A stretch of 52,007 nucleotides of DNA, from the NCBI GenBank assembly GCA_937128505.1, contig CAKZMM010000023.1, positions 1-52,007 of the forward strand. Reading direction: 5' to 3'. Within the stretch, counting starts at the first letter, position 1; each line of letters starts with the position of its first letter. Both the position numbers and the translations under genes were made by a program. The notes beneath the pieces are model-generated. The model had not been told where the DNA came from, did no database searches, and saw nothing but the letters and a program-made list of their open reading frames with translations. Source of the DNA: an uncultured Thermogutta sp. (GTDB taxonomy: Bacteria; Planctomycetota; Planctomycetia; Pirellulales; Thermoguttaceae). This document shows positions 8,761 to 16,735 of this stretch, one piece after another.

Positions 8761-9363
8761 ATGTCCCACCAGGTGAGGGAAGGTCGAATCGTAGTGATCT
8801 CGGGGCCTTCGGGGGTGGGAAAGTCGACCGTCCGAAAGGAGCTGCTTCGGTCTTCCCCTGTGCCGCTGGTGCGAAGCGTTTCGGCGACCACACGGCCCCC
8901 CAGACCGGGGGAACGGCACGGCGTCGATTATTATTTCCTTGCGGAAGATCAATTCGCCCAACTTCGCGAGAAGGGGGAATTCCTAGAATGTTTTCAAATA
9001 TTCGGCGGACATTGGTACGGAACACTCCGGCAGGAAGTGGAGCGAATCCTTTCCGCCGGTAATTGGGCTTTATTGGAAATCGATGTTCAAGGGGCGCGGC
9101 GAATTCGCCAGCAGAATCCCAATGCGGTAACAATCTTCATCTTGCCGCCTGACGAAGAGGAATTGGTCCGCCGGTTAACCGGTCGTGGCACGGAATCCCC
9201 CGATCGCATCGCCGAACGTTTGGCACGGATGAAAGCCGAGTTGGCGTTCGCGGGGGATTACCAGTACCAGGTGGTAAATGACGACCTATCGGCCGCGGTA
9301 AATCAGCTGAGGCAGATCCTCCTGGAGGAAAGCCGCAAAGGCAGCACGGCGGCTACCGAATGA
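8761..9363 (+). CDS. gmk: Guanylate kinase
   Basis: Transfers a phosphate from ATP to GMP, giving GDP for nucleotide synthesis; cytoplasmic. The P-loop is GPSGVGKS at 15-22, followed by the GMP-binding SVSATTRPPRPGERHGVDYYF (about 39-60) and GHWYGT, all diagnostic of Gmk. VNDDL near the C terminus is the usual adenine-side motif. Length is 200 residues, as in the family. The ATG at 8761 has a poor ribosome-binding site, and a TTG at 8746 in the same frame is possible. It is upstream of rpoZ, as in many bacteria, with a 380-base gap. Confidence 0.95.
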   Translation: MSHQVREGRIVVISGPSGVGKSTVRKELLRSSPVPLVRSVSATTRPPRPGERHGVDYYFLAEDQFAQLREKGEFLECFQIFGGHWYGTLRQEVERILSAGNWALLEIDVQGARRIRQQNPNAVTIFILPPDEEELVRRLTGRGTESPDRIAERLARMKAELAFAGDYQYQVVNDDLSAAVNQLRQILLEESRKGSTAATE

Positions 9364-9745
9364 ATTCCCGCGACGATCCCTCACGAGCTTCCACTTTTGG
9401 GGAAAGCTCGGTTTTCCTTGGCGGAAAGTGCCGGAACTCGGGCGGAAAGTGGCGGAGCTTTGCGGCGGCGAACGGGATCGGTAAGCCCGGCGGCTTGCGG
9501 CGCAAATTCCTATTTAGGTGCAAATTCCTTATTAAACGATTGAAACGATACGAGCACAGATTCGCGAAGGCTGCGGAGTGAGGGATTCGCTAAGGCCTCG
9601 CCGCGGGCAACAAAGCCGGCGGCAGTGAAGGAGGCATCTGCCAGAGGTTCCTCCCATCGGCAGGCCAGGAAGAAGTTCGAGGTTTCATTGTCTTTGAGGT
9701 GTTCTAGAAGTCGATTCGCTTGATTTGGTCGGGAGAGGTGAAACG
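9364..9745. other. Gap between gmk and rpoZ
   Basis: No gene is supported. Two micro-duplications are present: ggcggaaagtg at 9420 and again at 9441 (period 21), and gcaaattcct at about 9500 and 9520. The final bases carry the rpoZ ribosome-binding site GGGAGAGGTG. Confidence 0.55.
9420..9461. repeat. 21-bp imperfect tandem duplication
   Basis: Unit ggcggaaagtgccggaact (9420) is followed by ggcggaaagtggcggagct (9441), with a few substitutions. It is noncoding and lies between gmk and rpoZ. Confidence 0.65.
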
Positions 9746-10000
9746 ATGTACGACGAGCTTTGCGATGAAGAATTGGTCAAAAAGGCAGGCGGCCACTTTA
9801 AGTTGACCACCTTAATCCAAAAAAGATTGGTCGCTTTGATGCAAGGGGCGGAACCACTGGTTCAGCTTAATACCGACGACCGGATGAAAATTGTGATTCA
9901 AGAGATCCTTCAGGATAAGATCCACCTAGATGTGGAACATAAGGTGCGGACGGTGGCCGATCAACCCGGGCCTCCGGATGTGGGTTTTGCAGATCTATGA
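9746..10000 (+). CDS. rpoZ: RNA polymerase omega subunit
   Basis: This is a small subunit that helps assemble and stabilise RNA polymerase. The 84 residues from the ATG at 9746 contain the omega signature: a helix starting ELVKKAGGHFKLTTLIQKR, then the LVALMQGAEPLV region. The ATG is preferred over the in-frame TTG at 9725 because GGGAGAGG lies 7-13 bases before it. Position supports the call: gmk upstream, coaC directly downstream with a 4-base ATGA overlap, a common bacterial order. The C-terminal 20 residues are variable. Confidence 0.85.
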   Translation: MYDELCDEELVKKAGGHFKLTTLIQKRLVALMQGAEPLVQLNTDDRMKIVIQEILQDKIHLDVEHKVRTVADQPGPPDVGFADL

Positions 10001-10545
10001 AAGAGCGGGAAATTCTTATTGGCGTAACGGGGGGAATTGCCGCCTACAAAACGGCCGCCTTGGTCAGTCGGTTGGTGCAGTCGGGGGCCAATGTCAGTGT
10101 GGTGATGACGAAATCGGCCCGGAAACTCGTCGGACCGAAGACTTTCGAGGCCTTAACCCGCCGGCCGGTTTGGTGCGATATGTGGCGGCTGAGCCCGCAC
10201 CCACATATCGATTTGGCAGTGCGGGCCGAACTCCTCTGCATTGCCCCTAGCACGGCGAACTTTCTTGCCAAGGCGGCCATCGGCCTTGCGGACGATTTGC
10301 TCAGTACTCTAGTCCTATCATTCACAGGGCCGATACTCTTGGCACCGGCCATGAATAGCGAAATGTGGCGTAAACCGGCCGTACAGCGCAACGTAGCCCA
10401 GCTTCGGAGCGATGGATTCCACATCATCGACCCGGAGGAGGGCTATCTGAGCTGCGGCATGGTAGGGCCTGGGCGAATGGCTTCGCCGGAAAGAATCTTC
10501 GAAAAGATTGCCGAATTACTCGAAAAAGCCCCACAGAGCCCTTAA
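9997..10545 (+). CDS. coaC: CoaC, phosphopantothenoylcysteine decarboxylase
   Basis: This FMN-dependent flavoprotein decarboxylates phosphopantothenoylcysteine to phosphopantetheine in coenzyme A synthesis. Visible motifs are the FMN-binding GVTGGIAAYK (9-18), the catalytic His70 in HPHIDLA, APSTANF (83-89), the PAMNSEMW motif (117-124), and the substrate clamp LSCGMVGPGRM (151-161) with Cys153. At 182 residues it is only the N-terminal half of the usual CoaBC bifunctional enzyme; the CoaB half is a separate gene at 11114. It overlaps rpoZ by 4 bases, implying translational coupling. Confidence 0.93.
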   Translation: MKEREILIGVTGGIAAYKTAALVSRLVQSGANVSVVMTKSARKLVGPKTFEALTRRPVWCDMWRLSPHPHIDLAVRAELLCIAPSTANFLAKAAIGLADDLLSTLVLSFTGPILLAPAMNSEMWRKPAVQRNVAQLRSDGFHIIDPEEGYLSCGMVGPGRMASPERIFEKIAELLEKAPQSP

Positions 10546-11113
10546 AGCAGCCGCCAAACACGCTGGAAACGAATGGCCTCGAAACCCTCGAAGTGCCCCC
10601 GCATGCTCGCCGCGAGAGAACTTCGATAGATTGCGTACCCAAAAAGGGGCGGAATCTCCTGCGGTAATGCCGTTGAAAAGTTTCAAATAGTTGTAAAGGC
10701 TTGAATCATCGAGGTGGCAAGAAGCATTCTTTTGGAGCTGGTCGCGGGCGCAGGAGCGTCTTTTGCGAAGCGGAAAACTCGGGCTAACTTCAAGCCGTAA
10801 AGAGCAAGCTGAAGACTTCGAACTTTCTCCACCTTGTGAAAAAGGCGGGTTATCATCTGGGAACTCTGAAACGCATCTCCATTTGGGAAAGGTGCTGCGG
10901 AGTTCGCCGGGAGAGACCGAGGAAGATGGTGGGTCGCAGAAATAAGATCCCCGGCAAGAGAAAGAATGAACAAATCGGGTACGGAGACTCGGCAAAGGGC
11001 TTTTTGAGCTTTAACGACTCATGCTGAACTGAGGTTAACGGATCGAGGCATTCGTCGAATCGGCTTGGCACCATAGGTTCTAAGAAACTGGCTTGATCGA
11101 TTAAACACAGCTC
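10546..11113. other. Gap separating coaC from coaB
   Basis: I see no gene in these 568 bases on either strand; the open frames are short and family-less. No leftover CoaBC linker sequence is recognisable. coaB has no obvious Shine-Dalgarno sequence at the end of this gap. Confidence 0.5.
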
Positions 11114-11758
11114 ATGGCACGTATCCTTCTGACATCTGGCCCAACCCGGGAATACATAGACCCCGTTCGCTACTTGACCAACGGCTCGAGCGGTCGCATG
11201 GGTGCCGCGCTGGCGGCAGCCGCGGTATCGCTGGGCCACCACGTGGTGATCGTCAGTGGACCTGTGGCCGTGCAATACCCCGCTGAGGCGGAATTGCATT
11301 GGGTGGTATCAACGGAAGAAATGGCCGAGGCAGCTTTGCGGCTTTTCCCCGAGTGCGACGGCCTGATTGCCGTGGCGGCTCCGTGCGATTTTCGGCCGGT
11401 ACACCGCGCCCCGCAAAAACTGCATCGGACCCCTCATCGTTGGCTGCTGGAGTTGGAGGAAACGCCCGACATCGTTTGCCGACTCTCGGCGATCAAACGT
11501 TCGCAGTGGATGGTCGCCTTCGCTTTGGAGACGGAGGATGCTCGCACCCGGGCCCTAGAAAAACTTCAGCGCAAGCAGTGCGATCTGATCGTGGTCAATA
11601 ATCCCAGTGCCATGGAGGCACCCGAAACTTCGGTAGAAGTCCTCGACCGTGAAGGGAGGGTGTTGGGTAGTTTCGCCGGATCAAAGCAAGTAGTTGGGGG
11701 GCAATTGATGGATCTTTTCGAGCGGCAGTTGATCCATCGCTTTGCACCGACCCCCTGA
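11114..11758 (+). CDS. coaB: CoaB, phosphopantothenate-cysteine ligase
   Basis: Joins 4'-phosphopantothenate to cysteine using a nucleotide triphosphate, the step before CoaC. N-terminal TSGPTREYIDPVRYLTN (7-23) with SSGRMG is the CoaB signature. AVAAPCDFRP (86-95) takes the place of the usual AAVADY motif, and AFALET (135-140) plus IVVNNP (159-164) mark the nucleotide-binding core. At 214 residues it is the size of the CoaB half of CoaBC alone. There is no clear ribosome-binding site before the ATG at 11114. It is separated from coaC by 568 bases, so co-transcription is uncertain. Confidence 0.92.
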   Translation: MARILLTSGPTREYIDPVRYLTNGSSGRMGAALAAAAVSLGHHVVIVSGPVAVQYPAEAELHWVVSTEEMAEAALRLFPECDGLIAVAAPCDFRPVHRAPQKLHRTPHRWLLELEETPDIVCRLSAIKRSQWMVAFALETEDARTRALEKLQRKQCDLIVVNNPSAMEAPETSVEVLDREGRVLGSFAGSKQVVGGQLMDLFERQLIHRFAPTP

Positions 11759-12494
11759 GGAGCTTGACTATTTGGGGAGCCTTCCCCGGCTTGAGCCAAC
11801 CGTTTTGGTTGAGTCGACCGTTTCACTTCAGCCGACCGTTTCAATAGCTGCTCCCCATCTGGGGTAAAAAGCCCAGGAAAACGAACCGCTTTCGGGGTGC
11901 CCTATCTGCGGGATGAGTTCGGAGTTTCGGCCGCGCTTAGGGGCAAGTTTTCCGCTTGGCAAAGTATTCGGAATGGGTAGTTTGTGCAGCTTCGTGACAT
12001 AAGCCTTTTTTCGAGCATAAGTTGCGTGATTTGCTCCGTGGGGGGTTTCGGCTAGGAATCGGAGAAACTTTAGAAAAATTTTTGCAACCTAAGCTCTTTT
12101 CCGATGGTGAGTTGCGAAGAATCGTCTTTGCTGCTCTTCTTCTCGCGTTTGCATTTCTCGAAGTTATCCGCAAGATTAAAGTAGATGTGCTTGCGCGCAC
12201 GCGGGGGAAGTATGCTGCAAGGTAGGAAGCCGATTGCGGCTGCTGGATGCCCCTACTCGCGCGGCCGAGCAAGCGACATTTCAATCACGGACGTAGTGTT
12301 TTCAAGCGAGGACGTGATGTGAGAGGACGCAATGTGAGGTGACTTTTCAAACACGGACGTAAGTGAAAGGAACCACAAGCGGCGGAAAACTGTGCGGGGT
12401 GGCCCTCGTTTGGGGGCCTTCCCGTTACGCGAAGAGCGCTTGAGGGTGTTTAACGAATAGCGAAGATTGGTGAAGTCAAATCGGGGGCTTGTCC
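11759..12494. other. Intergenic region with degenerate repeats
   Basis: No gene is supported. Around 11797-11845 three imperfect copies of an accgttt-containing unit occur (ccaaccgttttgg, cgaccgtttcact, cgaccgtttcaat). Around 12276-12370 units with ttcaa(g)cacggacgta and gaggacg..atgtgag repeat. A 67-codon frame at 12022-12225 looks hydrophobic but has no other support. Confidence 0.5.
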
Positions 12495-13829
12495 ATGTTG
12501 TGGCGTTTCCATGGGTTCACTCGGCTTGCGAGCCTTGCAGCCGTTGGGGTGCTGGCTGGGGCTTTCGGGTGCCTGGTAGCGGGCGAAAGCCGGGGTCAAG
12601 TGTGTGGTCCTCCTTCCGCCTGGATCGCCGGCTCAGATGGCCAAGTTTACCGAGTCGTTTATCAAACGGTTTGCGAACAACGCCAGGTGACCGCGTATCG
12701 CATTGAATACGAGACGGTATATGAGGAGCATCAAGTAACCACCTATCGGCCAGTATGGGAAACCGAGTACCGAGAGAATCGGTACCGGGTGGCCCGACCC
12801 ATCATGGAAACCTCCCAGCGCGAGGAGCGCTACTGGGTTCAGCGACCTGTGGTCGAGACCCAGTGGAGGGATGTGAGTTACGACCGAATTACGTATGTCA
12901 CAGAAACCGCCGAGCGCGAAGAGCGGTATTTTGTGGAACGGCCGGTTTGGGAAACCAGCGAGCGTGAAGAAGTGTTCACCGTTTACCGCCCGGTGCAGGA
13001 AACGGCATACCGCACCGAATGCCGCACGGTGTACGACCCGGTGGTCTCTTACCGGACGGTGGTCCGGGACGAGGGTCAATGGGCCGAACAATTGGTACTT
13101 CGGCCTGGACTGCCGCGGATAGGCCTGCGTTGGCAGCCGCCCGGTTGGGTAACCGATCCGATCACCGGCGCGGTCACGTGGCAGCGGATGGGGCTTCATT
13201 GGACACAGACGCCGGCGGGTCGCTATGAAGTGCAACGGGTGTGGCAGCCCAATCCGGTAGCTTATCAGGTTCCTCAGACCACGTATCTCCCGCGGACGGA
13301 GACGGTACAAATCCCGGTGCAGGTGACCCGGTACGTGCCCGAGCAGCAGGTGCGGCGGATTCCATATCGGGTATGCCGGATGGTTCGCGAAGAAGTGGTC
13401 CACAAGGTTCCGTACACGGTGCAGCGGCCGGTGGTGGAACGTGTGAACCGTCAGGTACCGGTGCAAGTGTGCCGCATGGTGTGGCAGGAAGAGGTACGCC
13501 AGGTGCCGGTCACGACTTATCGCATTGCTTGGGAAGAACGGGTGGAACAAGTGCCGGTTCGGGTGTGCCGGATGGTGGCAACGCAGGAGACGGTCATGGT
13601 GCCGCGTTGCGTCGAGAAGCGCGTGCCTGTGACCTACACCTACTACGTACCGAGAACCGTCTGCTGTTGGGTCCCCGTAACCTCGTGCCTGGTACCGGCG
13701 GAAACATCGCCAGCACCCTCTACGCCGGCACCGTCCGCGCCGACCCCTGCGCCTTCGGCCGCCCCCGCCGAAGCCCCCAGCAGCCCAACCCCCTCAGAGG
13801 CGCAACCCCGACCTTTGCCGGAAAGCTAA
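12495..13829 (+). CDS. Secreted YTV-repeat protein
   Basis: This matches planctomycete YTV-type proteins, secreted proteins reported from the cell wall of Rhodopirellula; their function is unknown. An N-terminal hydrophobic signal segment (about 10-30) is followed by two arrays of Tyr/Arg/Val/Glu-rich repeats. In the first (about 50-195) a unit of some 24 residues recurs with EREERYxVxRPVxET. The second (about 245-400) repeats RxVPVxVCRMVxQE with regular cysteines. The C-terminal 45 residues are Pro/Ala/Ser-rich, like a cell-wall spacer. ATG 12495 is preferred to TTG 12489, with GGGGG 8 bases upstream. Regular CRMV cysteines suggest cross-linking, which is inference. Confidence 0.82.
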   Translation: MLWRFHGFTRLASLAAVGVLAGAFGCLVAGESRGQVCGPPSAWIAGSDGQVYRVVYQTVCEQRQVTAYRIEYETVYEEHQVTTYRPVWETEYRENRYRVARPIMETSQREERYWVQRPVVETQWRDVSYDRITYVTETAEREERYFVERPVWETSEREEVFTVYRPVQETAYRTECRTVYDPVVSYRTVVRDEGQWAEQLVLRPGLPRIGLRWQPPGWVTDPITGAVTWQRMGLHWTQTPAGRYEVQRVWQPNPVAYQVPQTTYLPRTETVQIPVQVTRYVPEQQVRRIPYRVCRMVREEVVHKVPYTVQRPVVERVNRQVPVQVCRMVWQEEVRQVPVTTYRIAWEERVEQVPVRVCRMVATQETVMVPRCVEKRVPVTYTYYVPRTVCCWVPVTSCLVPAETSPAPSTPAPSAPTPAPSAAPAEAPSSPTPSEAQPRPLPES

Positions 13830-14437
13830 ACCCCGGCTTCGGGGCGAATGCACGATTCGCATGATGCGCGAAGCTGATCGGGGCCAATGATCAAACTTCA
13901 TCGGTATCACAGAGCGAGGATATTGTTTTAGGTCCTTTTGGCCGCGGCGGAGGATGGAGGGAATCTTCGGCGCGGAATCCCTATGGCACCCGCCAAAGCC
14001 ATTTAGCTGATTTTCAAGCATCCAGTGGCTTAACTGATGTTTAAGAATCCGGCTCAGCTCCTTATCAGGAATCCGGCGGTTTGGCAGCATCCTTGGTACG
14101 GTGGCTCGCAGCAGCGGGGAAGGCTCGCCAAATACGGGAAAAAGCCGCGGAAAGCTCGTCGATTCAAATTAGCCTCCTCCATAGTGAGGGTGCCCTGGCT
14201 GGCTGCCGGCTGACTTTTCCCACTTGCATCCACATCTACGCATACCCATGATAGGGGTTAATCCAGCACATTTTTCTCGGAAAAGTGCGCCCGGATGCCA
14301 ATGCCTTGCGAGGCGATTGACCGCAGTTTGAGTAAACGGTGGGATTCTGCCGGCGGGACGCGCTACCGCATGGTTATGTTACTTCAGGGAATGAATACTC
14401 AATTTCAATCAGCCCCAAAATTTGAAAGGCGCTTTGC
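13830..14437. other. Intergenic gap after YTV gene
   Basis: I see no supportable gene. Open frames here are shadows of the YTV gene end or lack family features. The last bases hold AAAGG, the probable ribosome-binding site of the next gene. Confidence 0.5.
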
Positions 14438-15025
14438 GTGTGCCGGCTCGCTTTAATTACCAATCGTCAGTTTGACTGGCTTCCCTATTTACGGCGCTCC
14501 GAAAAGTTGCGGGGAGGCGACGGCAATGGGCTTTATGTCGGCGGGGTGCTCATCAAGGGGCTGCATTTCAAAGTTGAGCAGGCATGGCGGATCATTTTGG
14601 AAATTCCCGGTCCTGCCCTTTTCCACACACGACTAGCAAGCTCGGGAATGAAGGTGTGCGACGAGCTTTGTCATCCCTTTTGGGTGGGCGACGGTGCGTT
14701 GGTTCATAATGGAACTTGGCCCGAGGGGGCACAAGAGGCCCGACGCTTGGAGGCGGAAACCGGTGAACCATGGTCGGATACCCGGTACTTTGCCACCCTG
14801 GCCACGGAGCTAGGCTTTGCCGAAGCCTGCCGAAAATGGCAGCCCAACGGCGTTTTGATCTTCTTGGCTCGGGATGGACGGTTTGAGGTTTTCAAACGCG
14901 GTGGGGAGCTCCACTATAGCCGATCGCTTCAATCCCTGGGGAGCGAACGTTTGCCGGAGGATTATCCTGTGGCGGACGGCTTCTGGGACGGCACCGGCGA
15001 GCCTCCTCGAGAATGCGGCAGCTAA
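14438..15025 (+). CDS. Class II glutamine amidotransferase-like protein
   Basis: This is a small stand-alone Ntn-hydrolase domain of the class II glutamine amidotransferase type. Cys2 directly after the start would be the N-terminal nucleophile once Met is removed. FHTRLASSG (62-70) holds the conserved Arg, HPF is at 79-81, LVHNG (88-92) supplies the oxyanion-hole Asn-Gly, and SDTRYF (117-122) the glutamine-binding Asp. At 195 residues there is no synthase or transferase domain, unlike PurF, GlmS or AsnB, so the acceptor reaction is unknown; YafJ-like proteins are the closest analogues. The GTG start has AAAGG 8 bases upstream. The next gene is convergent. Confidence 0.75.
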   Translation: MCRLALITNRQFDWLPYLRRSEKLRGGDGNGLYVGGVLIKGLHFKVEQAWRIILEIPGPALFHTRLASSGMKVCDELCHPFWVGDGALVHNGTWPEGAQEARRLEAETGEPWSDTRYFATLATELGFAEACRKWQPNGVLIFLARDGRFEVFKRGGELHYSRSLQSLGSERLPEDYPVADGFWDGTGEPPRECGS

Positions 15026-15102
15026 CCCTGCTTGGAGCTTCCAGGCGGAGAATGCCGTCCCGCTAGCGGTTAGCGGCTTCTTACGAGAGGGGCTGGCGGC
15101 TT

Positions 15103-15156
15103 CTTATAACCGTATTGGAACGCACGCGACTTATAACCGTATTGGAACGCACGTGA
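15103..15156. repeat. 27-bp tandem duplication
   Basis: Two adjacent copies of a 27-base unit beginning cttataaccgtattggaacg run from 15103-15129 and 15130-15156, and differ at a single base. The repeat is noncoding. Confidence 0.92.
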
Positions 15157-15186
15157 TTAGACGCATTCCACAGCCGCGCTTCTTAT

Positions 15187-15222
15187 CAGAGCGGTTAGCA
15201 GCTTCTTATAGCAGCTTCTTAT
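15187..15222. repeat. 15-bp tandem duplication
   Basis: agcagcttcttata is followed immediately by agcagcttcttata with overlap at the junction. The same word family, gcggcttctta, appears earlier in this gap. Confidence 0.7.
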
Positions 15223-15634
15223 AAAAGTAGTCATCTTCCGGAGTACGCCGGTTCTCGGGGGTGGTTGGCAATCGTCAAGTCGCTCGCTTATCAGATCACA
15301 ATATGACGAGATCACAACATTGATCAAATCAAAACCTGGTCAGATCAGAGCATGGTCAGATCGCAATCTTAGAATGGCAACTTGGTGTATATTTCCGGCT
15401 TTTCCGGGCAAAGGCATCGAATGCGGTAGGGGCTGCGGTGCTCTAAATAGATAAATCCAACCAATAAGTAGGTAAATCGAATTGAACACAGGCATCGGCA
15501 AGAAGAAGGAGAAACCTGCCGGAAGTACTGCGGCTTTAAAGCCGCCGGGGTTCTCATCGGAGTTGTGAAAGTCTGGCAAGCTGTGCTGCGGAGATGGCGC
15601 CGGCTGTGTACGGCGGCCCGCAATAAACCGCGCG

Positions 15635-16393
15635 TTACAAAAGTCCGCTAAGCTGTGCGGCGAAGATGGCCGCCAACGCCTCCGCCGCGGTTTCGATCCG
15701 AAGGGTTCGCGGACCCAGCCAAACCGGCTTCCAACCGCGGACAATCGCTGCTTGCACCTCCTCTGGGGAGAAGCCCCCTTCGGGTCCGACCGCTACGACT
15801 ACGCCGCATCCTCCGTGCGCGAGGCGAATCGACACCGCCTGCTGTAGCGGAGCACGACTGGGGTCTTCCGGCGGCTCTGAATCCGACTCCGTATGGGCAA
15901 TCAGACGATTGAGGGGCAGATCTTCCCGCTGAAGAAAGTTCGGCCACTCCACAGGCTCTGCAATTTGCATCAGCACATTCCGCCCACACTGTTTCGAGGC
16001 TTCTACCACCACCCGGCGTAGCCGGGCCAACCCCGCCGGGTGAAGCGCGACCACCGACCGTTGCGTGATCAGAGGTGCAAATTCGGTTACCCCTAACTCG
16101 ACAAGCTTTTCGATCAACCAACGCTGGCGATCTCCTTTCGGCAGAGCAGAAGCGATCACCAGGCGCACCGGTAGTTCTCGGTTAATCGCGAGGGATTGAA
16201 GGATGGTCAGCTCGGCCCAATCCCGCCCGAAATCTTCTAGCCGGGCTTCGTACTCCGTACCCGAGCCGTCAAACAGGACGACCTTTTCTCCCCGTCTGGC
16301 CCGTTTGACGTGCAAAAGGTGATGGGCCTCAGGACCGTGGATCTTTGCACGATTACCCTGAATGGACCCGTCGAAAAAATACCGGGAGCTCAT
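15635..16393 (-). CDS. rsmE: RsmE, 16S rRNA m3U1498 methyltransferase
   Basis: This SPOUT-class methyltransferase uses SAM to methylate N3 of U1498 in 16S rRNA. The N-terminal part carries the PUA-like segment with HLLHVKRARRGEKV (25-38). The C-terminal SPOUT knot shows EASKQCGR (131-138), VAVGPEGGFSPEE (200-212) and LGPRTLRIETAAEAL (226-240), the family signatures for cofactor binding. Length is 252 residues, as expected. The ATG start has only a weak purine-rich leader. Confidence 0.95.
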   Translation of the reverse strand: MSSRYFFDGSIQGNRAKIHGPEAHHLLHVKRARRGEKVVLFDGSGTEYEARLEDFGRDWAELTILQSLAINRELPVRLVIASALPKGDRQRWLIEKLVELGVTEFAPLITQRSVVALHPAGLARLRRVVVEASKQCGRNVLMQIAEPVEWPNFLQREDLPLNRLIAHTESDSEPPEDPSRAPLQQAVSIRLAHGGCGVVVAVGPEGGFSPEEVQAAIVRGWKPVWLGPRTLRIETAAEALAAIFAAQLSGLL

Positions 16394-16735
16394 GAGACTT
16401 TTTTCTTTGTTCTTAAATCGGAGCCCTCAAATCGGATAAATAAAATCAAGATTATCCCACCATAGAGCCACATTACGTTTGTGGTCAGCCGAATCTTCCT
16501 TGACTTTTGGAAATGCCCGCATGTTTCACCGCATAGAAATCTTGCAGTAATTGCGGGCTGACGCCGCCAATAACCCGAAAGCTTCCTTGAGGTTTCCAGC
16601 TTTTGTTGACATAATTCATGGGAGAAAGATGCCCCGGGTGCGTTGCCCGCCGGAGAACGTTGACCCCGTTCAATAGGCGGATTGGTTAAACGATTTAGGC
16701 TTTCTACTGCAATTATGGCCCAGTAACGACCGCCC
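16394..16735. other. Divergent intergenic region
   Basis: This lies between the divergently read rsmE (minus) and the giant cytochrome gene (plus), so promoters for both are expected here. I see no gene and no clear hexamer pair; TTGACATAATTC at about 16606 is the only strong -35-like word. Confidence 0.45.

Larger units (their letters stand above)
15026..15634. other. Convergent gap, repeat-rich
   Basis: No gene is supported between the convergent amidotransferase-like gene and rsmE. The stretch is made largely of short duplications: the 27-bp pair listed separately, several gcggcttcttata-like words (about 15075, 15095, 15187, 15202), and a run of diverged agatcacaat/tggtcagatc units at 15290-15370. 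Confidence 0.6.

Noticed and set aside
12633-13550. 305-codon minus-strand frame
   Set aside because: It is the antisense shadow of the repetitive YTV gene; His/Pro/Arg-rich peptide without a start signal.
13241-13864. 207-codon plus-strand frame
   Set aside because: It is an alternative frame of the YTV gene; Gly/Ala-rich composition typical of a shadow.
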